Origin: Demetria terragena DSM 11295
GTDB taxonomy: Bacteria > Actinomycetota > Actinomycetes > Actinomycetales > Dermatophilaceae
DNA: 64,000 nucleotides
NCBI RefSeq assembly: GCF_000376825.1
Contig: NZ_AQXW01000004.1
Coordinates: forward strand, 1,364,001-1,428,000
Direction of reading: 5' to 3'
Shown here piece after piece: positions 57,046 through 64,000 of the stretch (position 1 is the stretch's first letter; each line of letters starts with the position of its first letter). The notes under the pieces were generated by a model. It searched no databases and was not told where the DNA came from. It saw only the letters and a list, made by a program, of their open reading frames with translations. The position numbers and the translations under genes are program-made.

Positions 57046-58047
57046 ATGACGATGACCGCTCGTAAGCCGCAGATGGACAACACGGCGCCGGAGCGCAGCG
57101 AGGACTACCTCGCGACGCTGCAAACGCTGTCCGAGGCATCGGTCGAGCAGCACTTCGACGCATTCAAGGACATCGACTGGGACCATCCGGACTATGCGAT
57201 CGTCCCCGACGACGACCGGTGGATTCTTTCCGCGGTGGACGCGCTCGGCGGCACACAGTGGTACCAATCGCTGCCCCGAGAGCGCCAAATCGAGGTGGGC
57301 ATGTATCGGATGGCCAACCTCGCCAAGGTCGGCCTGCAGTTCGAGCAGCTGTTGATCGGCGGGATCATGAATCACGCCCTGACCCTGCCCAACGGCAGCC
57401 CGGAGTTCCGCTACTCCACTCATGAGGCCACCGAAGAGTGCCACCACACTCAGATGTTCCAGGAGTTCGTGAATCGCTCAGGGACGAACGCCGCGGGTAG
57501 CCCGGCCTGGTTCCGCCGAATGGTCCCGATCATTGCGATGGCCGGGAGCATTCACCCCTATGTCTTCTTCATTGGGGTGCTCGCCGGCGAGGAACCAATC
57601 GATCACTTGCAGAAGGAAATCCTGCGCTCGGGCGACCGAATGCACCCGCTGGTGAGGCGCATCATGCAGATCCATGTGGCCGAAGAAGCCCGGCACATCG
57701 GGTTCGCCCATCAATACCTGCAGAACCGTGCCGGCTCGCTCAACAAGGTCGAGCGGGGCGTGGTGTCGGTCCTGATGCCGGTCATCATGCGCACCCTGTG
57801 CGACGTGATCATGAAGCCGAGCAAGCAAATGGTCCAAGACCTGCAAATCCCAGAAGACGTAGTCAAGGAGATCTGGTGGAAGTCTGACCGCTCCGCCAAG
57901 GTGCTACGCGACATGTTCGGCGATGTGCGGATGCTGGCCGAAGAGACCGGGTTGATGAACCGCACCTCTCGGCGCGTGTGGTCTCTGATGAAGATCAACG
58001 GCCGCCCCTCGCGCTTCCGCAGCCAGCCCGCCAACGCGGCCACCTGA
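57046..58047 (+). CDS. AurF-like diiron N-oxygenase
   Basis: Protein of 333 aa of the AurF family, diiron enzymes known for oxidising aromatic amines to nitro compounds. The seven metal ligands of AurF can be placed with matching spacing: Glu100, Glu131 and His134 (in TEECHHTQMF), Glu183 (GEEP), His210, Glu214 and His217 (HVAEEARH). ATG at 57046 follows GAAAGGTGG. It is 12 bp ahead of a ferredoxin-NADP reductase gene, an order that matches mycobacterial Rv0885-Rv0886 as I recall. Such a partner would supply electrons. Substrate unknown; a lipid or amine oxidation is possible. Confidence 0.85.
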   Translation: MTMTARKPQMDNTAPERSEDYLATLQTLSEASVEQHFDAFKDIDWDHPDYAIVPDDDRWILSAVDALGGTQWYQSLPRERQIEVGMYRMANLAKVGLQFEQLLIGGIMNHALTLPNGSPEFRYSTHEATEECHHTQMFQEFVNRSGTNAAGSPAWFRRMVPIIAMAGSIHPYVFFIGVLAGEEPIDHLQKEILRSGDRMHPLVRRIMQIHVAEEARHIGFAHQYLQNRAGSLNKVERGVVSVLMPVIMRTLCDVIMKPSKQMVQDLQIPEDVVKEIWWKSDRSAKVLRDMFGDVRMLAEETGLMNRTSRRVWSLMKINGRPSRFRSQPANAAT

Positions 58048-58059
58048 TTCCGGATCGTC

Positions 58060-59556
58060 ATGGCTCATTACGTCGTCACCCAGTCCTGCTGCGCGGATGC
58101 GTCCTGCGTGGTGGCCTGCCCGGTCAACTGCATCCACCCGGCACCTGGAGAACCAGGATTCGGCACCACCGAGATGCTGTACGTCGACCCCAAGACATGC
58201 GTGGGCTGCGGCGCCTGCACCACGGCATGTCCCGTCGGGGCGATCGTGCCCGACACCAGCTTGAACTCTGCGCAGAAACCCTTCCTGCAGTTGAATGCTG
58301 AGTACTACGAGATGTTTCCGCACGAAGATCGCTCGCCGGTGGCGCATGTCCCAGCCCAGCGCAGGCTGCGTCGCCCGGGCCCGTTTCGCGTGGCGATCGT
58401 CGGTGCCGGCCCGGCGGGCCTTTACACCGCCGACGAGTTGCTGGCCCACCCGGAAGTGTCATCGGTCGAGGTCTTTGATCAACTTCGAACGCCGCACGGC
58501 CTAGCCCGGTTCGGCGTTGCACCCGATCACCAGCACACCAAAGGCATCTCCGACCTCTTCGCGGCCATCGAGCGCGAACCTCGGTTTTCCTACCGCCTTG
58601 GAGAGCGAGTCGGAGTCGATATCACGTTGACGCAGTTGCGGGAAACGTACGACGCCGTGGTCTATGCCGTTGGCGCCAGCGCCGATCGACCGCTCGGTAT
58701 CCCCGGCGAAGACTTGACCGGCTCACTCGCGGCGACCGATGTCGTGGGGTGGTACAACGGCCACCCAGAGCAAAGCGATCTCCACGTTCCGCTCGGCCAG
58801 ATTGCCAACCCATCCCAGCGCGCGGTCATCATTGGCAACGGCAACGTCGCCCTTGATGTGGCCCGGATCCTGACGGCCGACCCTGCCGCTCTCGCCGAGA
58901 CCAGCATCGATCACATGGCGCTGGAAACCTTGCAGCACAGCGACCTTCGCGAGGTGGTCATTCTCGGTCGGCGCGGGCCGGCCCAGGCCGCCTTCACCGC
59001 CCCGGAACTCATTGGTCTCGCCGGCCTTGAAGACATCAACGTGCGAGTCGAGGCCAATTCGACCGACTTCGACCGAACGACGGCGAGTGGGCGAGTCCTG
59101 GCCGACCTTGCGGCCAGGCCACAGTCTCCCGACGACCACCGTCGACGCATCGTGCTGCGCTTCACGACCTCGCCGGTTGAGGTCACCGGCACCCGACGAG
59201 TGACCGGCGTCCTCGTCGCTCGCAACGAACTGATCGCCGATCCCGACGGTGGCGTCCGCGCTCAGATGACCAGCGACACCGAGACGATCGAGGCTGGCAT
59301 CGTGATCCGCGCCATTGGGTTCCGCGGCAAACCCGTTGCGGACCTGCCGTTCAATGAGGTCGCGGGAACGGTGCCGCACGAGCAGGGCAGGGTCGCTCCC
59401 GGCGTCTATGTCGTGGGCTGGATCAAGCGCGGACCGAGCGGCTTCATCGGCACCAACAAGACCTGCGCTCAGGAGACCGTCAGCTCACTCCTGGACGACC
59501 TAGACGCCGGTGCGACCGCGATGCCGCGGCCGTTGACAGCGCGTGGGGTCGCCTGA
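58060..59556 (+). CDS. fprB: FprB-type ferredoxin-NADP+ reductase with N-terminal ferredoxin domain
   Basis: Protein of 498 aa: N-terminal seven-iron ferredoxin-like domain (Cys10/11, Cys16, Cys20 and CVGCGACTTACP at 47-58) fused to an adrenodoxin-reductase-like flavoprotein with FAD loop VAIVGAGPAGLYTADEL near residue 111 and NADP loop VIIGNGNVALDVARIL. End motif GWIKRGPSGFIGTNK is family-typical. The self-contained electron chain NADPH-FAD-FeS is well suited to reduce the adjacent diiron oxygenase. ATG at 58060; the stop overlaps the TetR start. Confidence 0.93.
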   Translation: MAHYVVTQSCCADASCVVACPVNCIHPAPGEPGFGTTEMLYVDPKTCVGCGACTTACPVGAIVPDTSLNSAQKPFLQLNAEYYEMFPHEDRSPVAHVPAQRRLRRPGPFRVAIVGAGPAGLYTADELLAHPEVSSVEVFDQLRTPHGLARFGVAPDHQHTKGISDLFAAIEREPRFSYRLGERVGVDITLTQLRETYDAVVYAVGASADRPLGIPGEDLTGSLAATDVVGWYNGHPEQSDLHVPLGQIANPSQRAVIIGNGNVALDVARILTADPAALAETSIDHMALETLQHSDLREVVILGRRGPAQAAFTAPELIGLAGLEDINVRVEANSTDFDRTTASGRVLADLAARPQSPDDHRRRIVLRFTTSPVEVTGTRRVTGVLVARNELIADPDGGVRAQMTSDTETIEAGIVIRAIGFRGKPVADLPFNEVAGTVPHEQGRVAPGVYVVGWIKRGPSGFIGTNKTCAQETVSSLLDDLDAGATAMPRPLTARGVA

Positions 59557-60290
59557 TGAGCCATCCTGTTCTCGTGAATGCACCAGCCTCGACCGACGGC
59601 CGCAGCCTGCGATGGGAACAGCACAAGACTGAGCGGCGCAAGGCGGTCCTGTCCGCTGCACTCGAACTCATCGAGTCCAGCAAACCGGGTGCCGAAGTCA
59701 ACGTTCAGGACATTGCCGAGCGCGCCGGGATCAACCGGTCGGTGCTCTACCGCCACTTCGAGGACCGTGCCGACCTTGACCTCGCCGTACAACAGGAGAT
59801 CTGCTCGCAGCTCGGGATGGCGCTCGCCGAGGAGCTCGACTTCCATGGCACCCCGCGCGAGATCTCCGATCGAGCCGTGACCGGATTCGTGCACTGGGCG
59901 GTCGCCAACCCCGCGCTCATGCGATTCGCCGAGCGTGACCTGCCCGGCGATGCTCCCAAACCGCTCGATACCTCGATCGAACAGATCGCCCAGCAGATCG
60001 AATTTCTCATGAGCGCCTTCGTCGTGCTCCTCGGCGCCGAGCTCTCAGAAGACGACCGCGACAGCCTAGAGCCTTGGGTCTTTGGCCTGATCGGCAACTG
60101 CTTTGAGTCCGTACGCCGCTGGACCAGTCGCGACACCCTGCGACCTGACGTGGCCTACTTCACCGAGTTCACCTGCCAAGTGGTCTGGCTTCAGATCGAA
60201 GGCATGGCCACATCGCGCGGCATCGATCTACCGGACGTGCCCATCGAGGAGCTGCTCGCAGCGCTCGACCTCACCGAACCATCTGCCTGA
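59556..60290 (+). CDS. TetR-family transcriptional regulator
   Basis: Protein of 244 aa with an N-terminal helix-turn-helix (VQDIAERAGINRSVLYRHFEDRADL, residues 50 to about 74, split here) and an unrelated C-terminal ligand domain containing FVHWAVANPALMRF. It is embedded third in the operon and overlaps fprB by one base, so it is made together with the enzymes and could autoregulate through the two sites at 56954-56997. Effector unknown; acyl-type ligands are common for such neighbours. Confidence 0.9.
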   Translation: MSHPVLVNAPASTDGRSLRWEQHKTERRKAVLSAALELIESSKPGAEVNVQDIAERAGINRSVLYRHFEDRADLDLAVQQEICSQLGMALAEELDFHGTPREISDRAVTGFVHWAVANPALMRFAERDLPGDAPKPLDTSIEQIAQQIEFLMSAFVVLLGAELSEDDRDSLEPWVFGLIGNCFESVRRWTSRDTLRPDVAYFTEFTCQVVWLQIEGMATSRGIDLPDVPIEELLAALDLTEPSA

Positions 60291-60316
60291 ATCCACCCCG
60301 ACCGAGGAGCATCTTC

Positions 60317-61228
60317 ATGCCTCGTACGACCGACCTCACCGGCAAGGTTGCGCTGATCACTGGTGCTGCCAACGGAATTGGCGCCGATACTGCCCGGGCA
60401 CTCGCCGCTCGCGGTGCCCGCCTCGTCCTATCCGACATCGACACCGCAGCGCTTGACCTCATCGCGCGCGAGCTGGGCGATGACGTACTCACGCACGTTG
60501 CCGACGTCACTGATCTCGCGCAGATGGAGGCTGTGGTCGCTGCGGCGACCGAGCGCTTCGGCGGCATTGATCTCGTGCTCGCCAACGCTGGGATCGCGTC
60601 CTATGGCTCGGTGGCCCAGGTCGACCCGGCTGACTTCAAGCGGGTCATCGATATCAACCTGCTCGGCGTCTTCCATACCGCGCGGGCGGCACTCCCCACC
60701 CTCATCGAACGCAAGGGATACCTGCTGGTGGTGTCCTCACTCGCAGCCTTTGCCCCGGCACCCGGCCTCGCGGCGTACAACGCCAGCAAGGCTGGCGTCG
60801 AGCACTTCGCTTATGCCTTGCGCCTCGAAGTCAACTGGCAGGGCGTTGATGTCGGTACGGCCCACATGTCCTGGATCGATACCCCGATGGTGCAGGACGC
60901 CAAGAAGGACCTCGGCGCCTTCCGCGCAATGCTCAAGTCGATGCCGTACCCCATGAGCAAGACGACCGATGTCGAGACTTGCGTCGCAGCGGTCGTCGAA
61001 GGTTTGGAGCGGCGCAGCCGCCATGTCTACGTCCCCGGCTGGGTCGGTGCGCTCGCCCAGGGCCGTGCCGTCCTGTCGAGTCGGCTCACCCAGGCGATCA
61101 TGAACCCGAAGACCAGAAAGCTGCTCCCGCAGATGGATGCCGAGGTGCGTGCGCTCGGCCGCTCGACCAGCGCCCGATTCCGCCAGACCGCTGACACGAC
61201 CACCACTGACCAGGCAGGTGCCGCATGA
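60317..61228 (+). CDS. Short-chain dehydrogenase/reductase
   Basis: Classical SDR of 303 aa. NAD(P) loop TGAANGIG is at residues 15-22, NAG at 90-92, and the catalytic Ser140/Ser141, Tyr154, Lys158 (YNASK) are intact. The ~60-residue C-terminal extension after the SDR core (VYVPGWVGALAQGRAVL) is typical of SDRs found beside flavin monooxygenases, such as mycobacterial Rv3085 next to MymA. 26 bp after the TetR gene; its stop overlaps the next start (ATGA). Confidence 0.9.
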   Translation: MPRTTDLTGKVALITGAANGIGADTARALAARGARLVLSDIDTAALDLIARELGDDVLTHVADVTDLAQMEAVVAAATERFGGIDLVLANAGIASYGSVAQVDPADFKRVIDINLLGVFHTARAALPTLIERKGYLLVVSSLAAFAPAPGLAAYNASKAGVEHFAYALRLEVNWQGVDVGTAHMSWIDTPMVQDAKKDLGAFRAMLKSMPYPMSKTTDVETCVAAVVEGLERRSRHVYVPGWVGALAQGRAVLSSRLTQAIMNPKTRKLLPQMDAEVRALGRSTSARFRQTADTTTTDQAGAA

Positions 61229-62730
61229 GTCCCCAACCCGAGCACGTCGACCACCTGATCATCGGCGCTGGCCTGTCCGGCATCGACATGGCCTACCACC
61301 TGTCGAAGGAGTTCCCGCAGCGGACGTACGCCCTCCTGGAGATGCGCGGAGCCATCGGCGGCACGTGGGATCTATTCCGCTACCCCGGTGTTCGCTCCGA
61401 CTCGGACATGTACACCCTCGGCTTCCGGTGGAAGCCGTGGCGTGGTGAGAAGTCGATCGCCGACGGCGCTGACATCCGCTCCTACCTGCACGAGGCCGCC
61501 GCCGAGCACGGCATTGACCAGCACGTGCGCTACCACCACAAGTTGCTGCGCGCCGACTGGTCGTCCGCCGATGCTCGCTGGACGGTTACTGTCGAGCGCG
61601 CGGAACCCGAATCGGGCACGAGCGAAACCATCGAACTCACCAGCAACTTCCTGTTTTCCACGTCGGGCTACTACCGCTACGACCAGGGATTCACACCAGA
61701 TTTCGCCGGTCGTGAGGACTTCAAGGGGCAGGTCATTCACCCCCAGTTGTGGCCGGAGGATCTGGACTACACCGCCAAGCGTGTCGTCGTGATCGGTTCT
61801 GGCGCAACGGCGGTCACCCTCGTACCCGCCATGGCCGACTCCGGAGCAGCGCACGTGACCATGCTGCAGCGGACTCCGACCTACATCATCAGCCAGCCGG
61901 GCAAGGACTCGATGGCTAAAGCGATGATGGAGAAACTGCCCCCGAAGATCTCATCGGTCCTGGTGCGCGGTCGGTACATCGCGCAGTCAACCGCGTTCTA
62001 CGAGTTCTGCCAGGCGCGCCCCAAGGCGGCGCGTGCATACCTGCGCGCTATGTCCAAGCGTCAGCTGCCGTCGGACATCGACGTCGATAAGCACTTCAAG
62101 CCGCCGTATGACCCGTGGGACCAGCGCCTGTGCCTGGTTCCTGGCGGCGACCTTTACCGGGCGCTGCGCCGGCACGACGTCGACGTTGTCACTGACCAGA
62201 TCGATCGCTTCACGGAGAAGGGGATTCGGCTGCAGTCCGGTCAGGAGCTTGAGGCCGACATCGTGGTCACGGCGACCGGCCTCAACCTGGTCGCTTTCGG
62301 TGGCGCCGAACTCGCCATCGACGGCGAGACGGTGCACCTACCCGACACGATGGCGTACAAGGGAATGATGCTTTCCGGCATCCCCAATTTTGCCTTCATC
62401 GTCGGCTACACGAACGCCTCATGGACCCTGAAAGCCGACCTGGTGTGCGCCTACACCGCGCGCATGCTGCGGCACATGGAGACCACGGGCCAGACGGTTG
62501 TGACTCCGCGACGCGACGACTCGGTCGGCGAAGAACCGTTCCTCGACTTCGCCGCCGGCTACGTGCTGCGAGCCGTGGACCAGTTCCCCAAGCAGGGCTC
62601 AAGCGAGCCGTGGCGCCTGAAGATGAACTACTTCAAAGACCGCAAGGTCTTCGGAGCCGACCCGGTCGACCCGGCGCTGGAATACTCCAGGCCACCGGTA
62701 CGCGACCGCGCGGCGGAGCCCGTCTCCTGA
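61225..62730 (+). CDS. Flavin-containing monooxygenase (MymA/Baeyer-Villiger-like)
   Basis: Protein of 501 aa. FAD loop GAGLSG (14-19), the GGTWDLFRYPGVRSDSDMYTLGF block, the FMO/BVMO fingerprint F166-x-G-x3-H172-x3-W176-P and the second nucleotide loop GSGATA (191-196) are intact. Similar to mycobacterial MymA (Rv3083), which sits with an SDR. It could oxidise ketones to esters or N/S atoms. Last gene of the operon, followed by a repeat island with strong hairpins that may terminate it. Confidence 0.9.
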   Translation: MSPQPEHVDHLIIGAGLSGIDMAYHLSKEFPQRTYALLEMRGAIGGTWDLFRYPGVRSDSDMYTLGFRWKPWRGEKSIADGADIRSYLHEAAAEHGIDQHVRYHHKLLRADWSSADARWTVTVERAEPESGTSETIELTSNFLFSTSGYYRYDQGFTPDFAGREDFKGQVIHPQLWPEDLDYTAKRVVVIGSGATAVTLVPAMADSGAAHVTMLQRTPTYIISQPGKDSMAKAMMEKLPPKISSVLVRGRYIAQSTAFYEFCQARPKAARAYLRAMSKRQLPSDIDVDKHFKPPYDPWDQRLCLVPGGDLYRALRRHDVDVVTDQIDRFTEKGIRLQSGQELEADIVVTATGLNLVAFGGAELAIDGETVHLPDTMAYKGMMLSGIPNFAFIVGYTNASWTLKADLVCAYTARMLRHMETTGQTVVTPRRDDSVGEEPFLDFAAGYVLRAVDQFPKQGSSEPWRLKMNYFKDRKVFGADPVDPALEYSRPPVRDRAAEPVS

Positions 62731-62734
62731 GGGC

Positions 62735-62972
62735 CTAGTCGAGACAGAACTCCACCCACCAACGCTGGTCGAGCGCGCCGAGGCGCTAGCCGAGGCCGAG
62801 TCGAGACCACCCCCCAACGCCGGTCGAGCAGGCCGAGGCCGTGTCGAGACCACCCCCTAACGCCGGTCGAGCCGGCCGAGGCGCTAGCCGAGGCCGTGTC
62901 GAGACCACTTACCAAGGTCTCGACACGGCTCGCGCCAGGGCGCTCGCCTGCTCGACCGGCGTCAGTGGGCGC
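62735..62972. repeat. Repeat island, first block: tandem units meeting an inverted copy
   Basis: Three direct units start at 62761, 62816 and 62859 (55, 43 and 52 bp), each running from AACGC(T/C)GGTCGAGC to GTCGAGACCAC; the second lacks a 12-bp GCTAGCCGAGGC-type stretch. From 62916 the same sequence runs in the opposite direction (GGTCTCGACACGGCTCGCGC, CTCGACCGGCG). The junction forms the hairpin at 62893-62929. Confidence 0.92.
62893..62929. terminator. 14-bp perfect hairpin, possible terminator after the monooxygenase gene
   Basis: GCCGTGTCGAGACC (62893-62906) pairs perfectly with GGTCTCGACACGGC (62916-62929) around the 9-nt loop ACTTACCAA. It is formed by head-on repeat copies. Placed 160 bp after the operon, it could stop transcription from both sides. 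Confidence 0.5.
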
Positions 62973-63097
62973 TCACCCGGTTCGAGCTCCACACCGGGCG
63001 GGGGCGGGAAGACGTACCCGAGGGCCTCCCGCCATAAGGCGGATAGGGCGCGCGGGTCTCGCGCATCGATCGTGATCTGCAGTTGTCGAGTGCTCAT
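62909..63097 (-). pseudogene. VOC/glyoxalase-like gene fragment cut off by repeats
   Basis: An open frame of 62 aa. Residues 1-44 (ITIDARDPRALSALWREALGY then FPPPPGVE) look like the first beta-alpha unit of an actinobacterial VOC (glyoxalase-like) protein, normally 120 aa or more. From about residue 44 the frame enters the repeat block and ends as [17 protein letters not shown], so the rest of the domain is missing. Probably a remnant, although a short translated peptide cannot be excluded. Confidence 0.65.
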
Positions 63098-63145
63098 GCC
63101 TCATCACCACCTGGCTTCCGGACGGATGCTGACCTCATGGGCCAG

Positions 63146-63186
63146 CGGTTTGATCTGGTGTCATCGGATGACACCAGACCACACCG
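63146..63186. promoter_or_regulatory. 41-bp near-perfect inverted repeat upstream of the VOC fragment
   Basis: Inner arms TCTGGTGTCATC (63154-63165) and GATGACACCAGA (63167-63178) are perfectly complementary around a single G. The complementarity continues outward to 20-bp arms (63146-63165 and 63167-63186) with two mismatches. It is not made of the CTCGACC repeat family. It may be an operator, or an end of a decayed mobile element. Confidence 0.7.
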
Positions 63187-63198
63187 TTGACCCCACCA

Positions 63199-63380
63199 TT
63201 GCTGGTCGAGCAGGCCGAGGCGCTAGCCGAGGCCGAGTCGAGACCACCCCCCCAAGGTCTCGACACGGCTCGCGCCAGGGCGCTCGCCTGCTCGACCGGC
63301 GTTAGTAGGCGCTCGACCGGCGTTAGTAGGCGCTCGGCCGGCGTTAGTGGGTACTCGCCTGCTCGACCGGCGTTGGTGGT
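63199..63380. repeat. Repeat island, second block with 21-bp tandem units
   Basis: A direct unit (GCTGGTCGAGCAGGCCGAGG to GTCGAGACC, about 63201-63245) faces an inverted unit starting GGTCTCGACACGG at 63256, forming a 9-bp stem (63237-63245 with 63256-63264). Then 21-bp units CTCGACCGGCGTTAGTAGG-CG occur at 63291-63311, 63312-63332 and a variant at 63333-63353, followed by another CTCGACCGGCGTTGGTGG. It reaches to within 9 bp of the metallopeptidase stop. Confidence 0.92.
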
Positions 63381-63388
63381 CGATTGCG

Positions 63389-64000
63389 TTAGAAAATGCG
63401 GACGCGCTCGTCCTCCGCCAGGAACATCCCGTCCCCCTCGCCAACCCCGAACGCCTCGTGGAACTCGGACAGGTTGCGAGCCACGTTGGCACGCAAGTCC
63501 ATTGGGGAGTGTGGGTCGATCGTCAGTAGCCGCTTGGCCTCGGATTCGCGTGCCTTGCCACACCACACCTGCGCCCAGCCCAGGAAGAACCTCTGGTCTC
63601 CGGTGAATCCGTCGAGTTCGGGCGCAGGCGAAGTCTCTTGCGCGATCTTGTACGCCTTGAACCCGATGGTCAGGCCGCCCAGATCACCGATGTTCTCTCC
63701 CACCGTGAGACCACCATTGACCTTGCTACCCGGCGCGTCTCGCGGCTCGAGCTCACTGAACTGATCAATCAGCTTCTGCGACAAGGCATCGAAACGCTCA
63801 CGGTCCTGCTCGGTCCACCAGTCGGTGAGATTGCCATCGCCGTCGAACCGGGAGCCCTGATCGTCGAAGCCGTGGCCCAGCTCGTGACCGATGACGCCAC
63901 CGATGCCGCCGTAGTTGACCGCATCATCGGCGTCGACATCGAAGAATGGCGGTTGCAAGATCGCCGCCGGAAAAACGATCTCGTTCATGGTGGGCATGTA
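63389..64000 (-). CDS. M13-family (neprilysin/PepO-like) zinc metallopeptidase, C-terminal part
   Basis: The last 203 residues of an M13 endopeptidase; the gene begins beyond the right edge. NEIVFPAAILQPPFF, the zinc-binding HELGH within GVIGHELGHGFDDQGSRFD, the third-ligand motif GENIGDLGG, and QRFFLGWAQVWCGKARE are all present. PHSPMDLRANVARNLSEFHEAFGV supplies the substrate-binding Arg region. The chain ends DERVRIF rather than the CxxW typical of many members. Full proteins of this type are ~650 aa. Confidence 0.93.
   Translation of the reverse strand, partial: YMPTMNEIVFPAAILQPPFFDVDADDAVNYGGIGGVIGHELGHGFDDQGSRFDGDGNLTDWWTEQDRERFDALSQKLIDQFSELEPRDAPGSKVNGGLTVGENIGDLGGLTIGFKAYKIAQETSPAPELDGFTGDQRFFLGWAQVWCGKARESEAKRLLTIDPHSPMDLRANVARNLSEFHEAFGVGEGDGMFLAEDERVRIF

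Noticed and set aside
62735-63380. Possible CRISPR array because of regular short repeats
   Set aside because: The repeated units are adjacent or overlap with no unique spacers of constant length, copies occur in both orientations, and no cas genes are nearby.

Overview
This 64 kb window is chromosomal DNA of a high-GC Gram-positive actinobacterium, probably in Micrococcales (Dermacoccaceae/Intrasporangiaceae-like). The genus cannot be fixed from the sequence alone. Supporting signs are frequent GTG starts, 4-bp stop/start overlaps, a complete menaquinone-type NADH dehydrogenase operon, menaquinone genes, KorAB, an FprB-type ferredoxin reductase, a DUF222/HNH protein, an Eis-like acetyltransferase, a mycobacterial Rv0862c-like protein, and Tat-exported PhoX phosphatases. 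No rRNA, tRNA, CRISPR array, prophage or insertion sequence was recognised.

Layout. 1-2.5 kb: end of a biotin carboxylase gene overlapping pxpB- and pxpC-like genes. 2.6-5.9 kb: a secreted glycerophosphodiesterase facing a galT-galK pair. 6-11.5 kb: a wall-polymer locus with a CDP-glycerol/ribitol-type transferase, a TarI-like cytidylyltransferase, an NAD-dependent epimerase and a convergent glycosyltransferase. 11.9-15.1 kb: korA-korB. 15-22.3 kb: assorted genes (RarD-like permease, DUF222-HNH, FucP-like transporter, lipoprotein, lactone oxidase plus an alanine-racemase-fold enzyme). 22.5-28.5 kb: two tandem phoX genes and a second large glycosyltransferase. 28.5-45.6 kb (minus strand): nuoA to nuoN in canonical order, with a polyprenyl synthase gene as the fifteenth cistron. 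45.8-52 kb: menG, menF and menD interspersed with small genes. 52-56.9 kb: aldose epimerase, acyl-CoA ligase and an Rv0862c-like protein. 57-62.7 kb: a five-gene oxidative operon (AurF-like diiron oxygenase, ferredoxin-NADP reductase, TetR, SDR, flavin monooxygenase) behind a promoter region with two matching quasi-palindromes. 62.7-63.4 kb: a repeat island with a broken VOC gene and a 41-bp inverted repeat. 63.4 kb to the end: the C-terminal part of an M13 metallopeptidase.

How it fits together. KorAB (reduced ferredoxin), Nuo (NADH to menaquinone), the polyprenyl synthase (quinone tail) and MenF/MenD/MenG (quinone head and final methylation) form a respiratory neighbourhood. The teichoic-acid-like genes, the two related glycosyltransferases, the glycerophosphodiesterase and the PhoX enzymes suggest synthesis and phosphate recycling of a wall polymer.

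The most unusual structural signal is a family of short GC-rich repeats built around GGTCTCGACA and CTCGACCGGCG. They lie at gene junctions (korA/korB, nuoI/nuoJ, nuoG/nuoH, nuoF/nuoG, nuoD/nuoE) and in the 62.7-63.4 kb island. Because the junction genes overlap, the repeats are translated into low-complexity protein ends. The best candidate for an undescribed pathway is the AurF/FprB/TetR/SDR/FMO operon with its paired operator-like sites.
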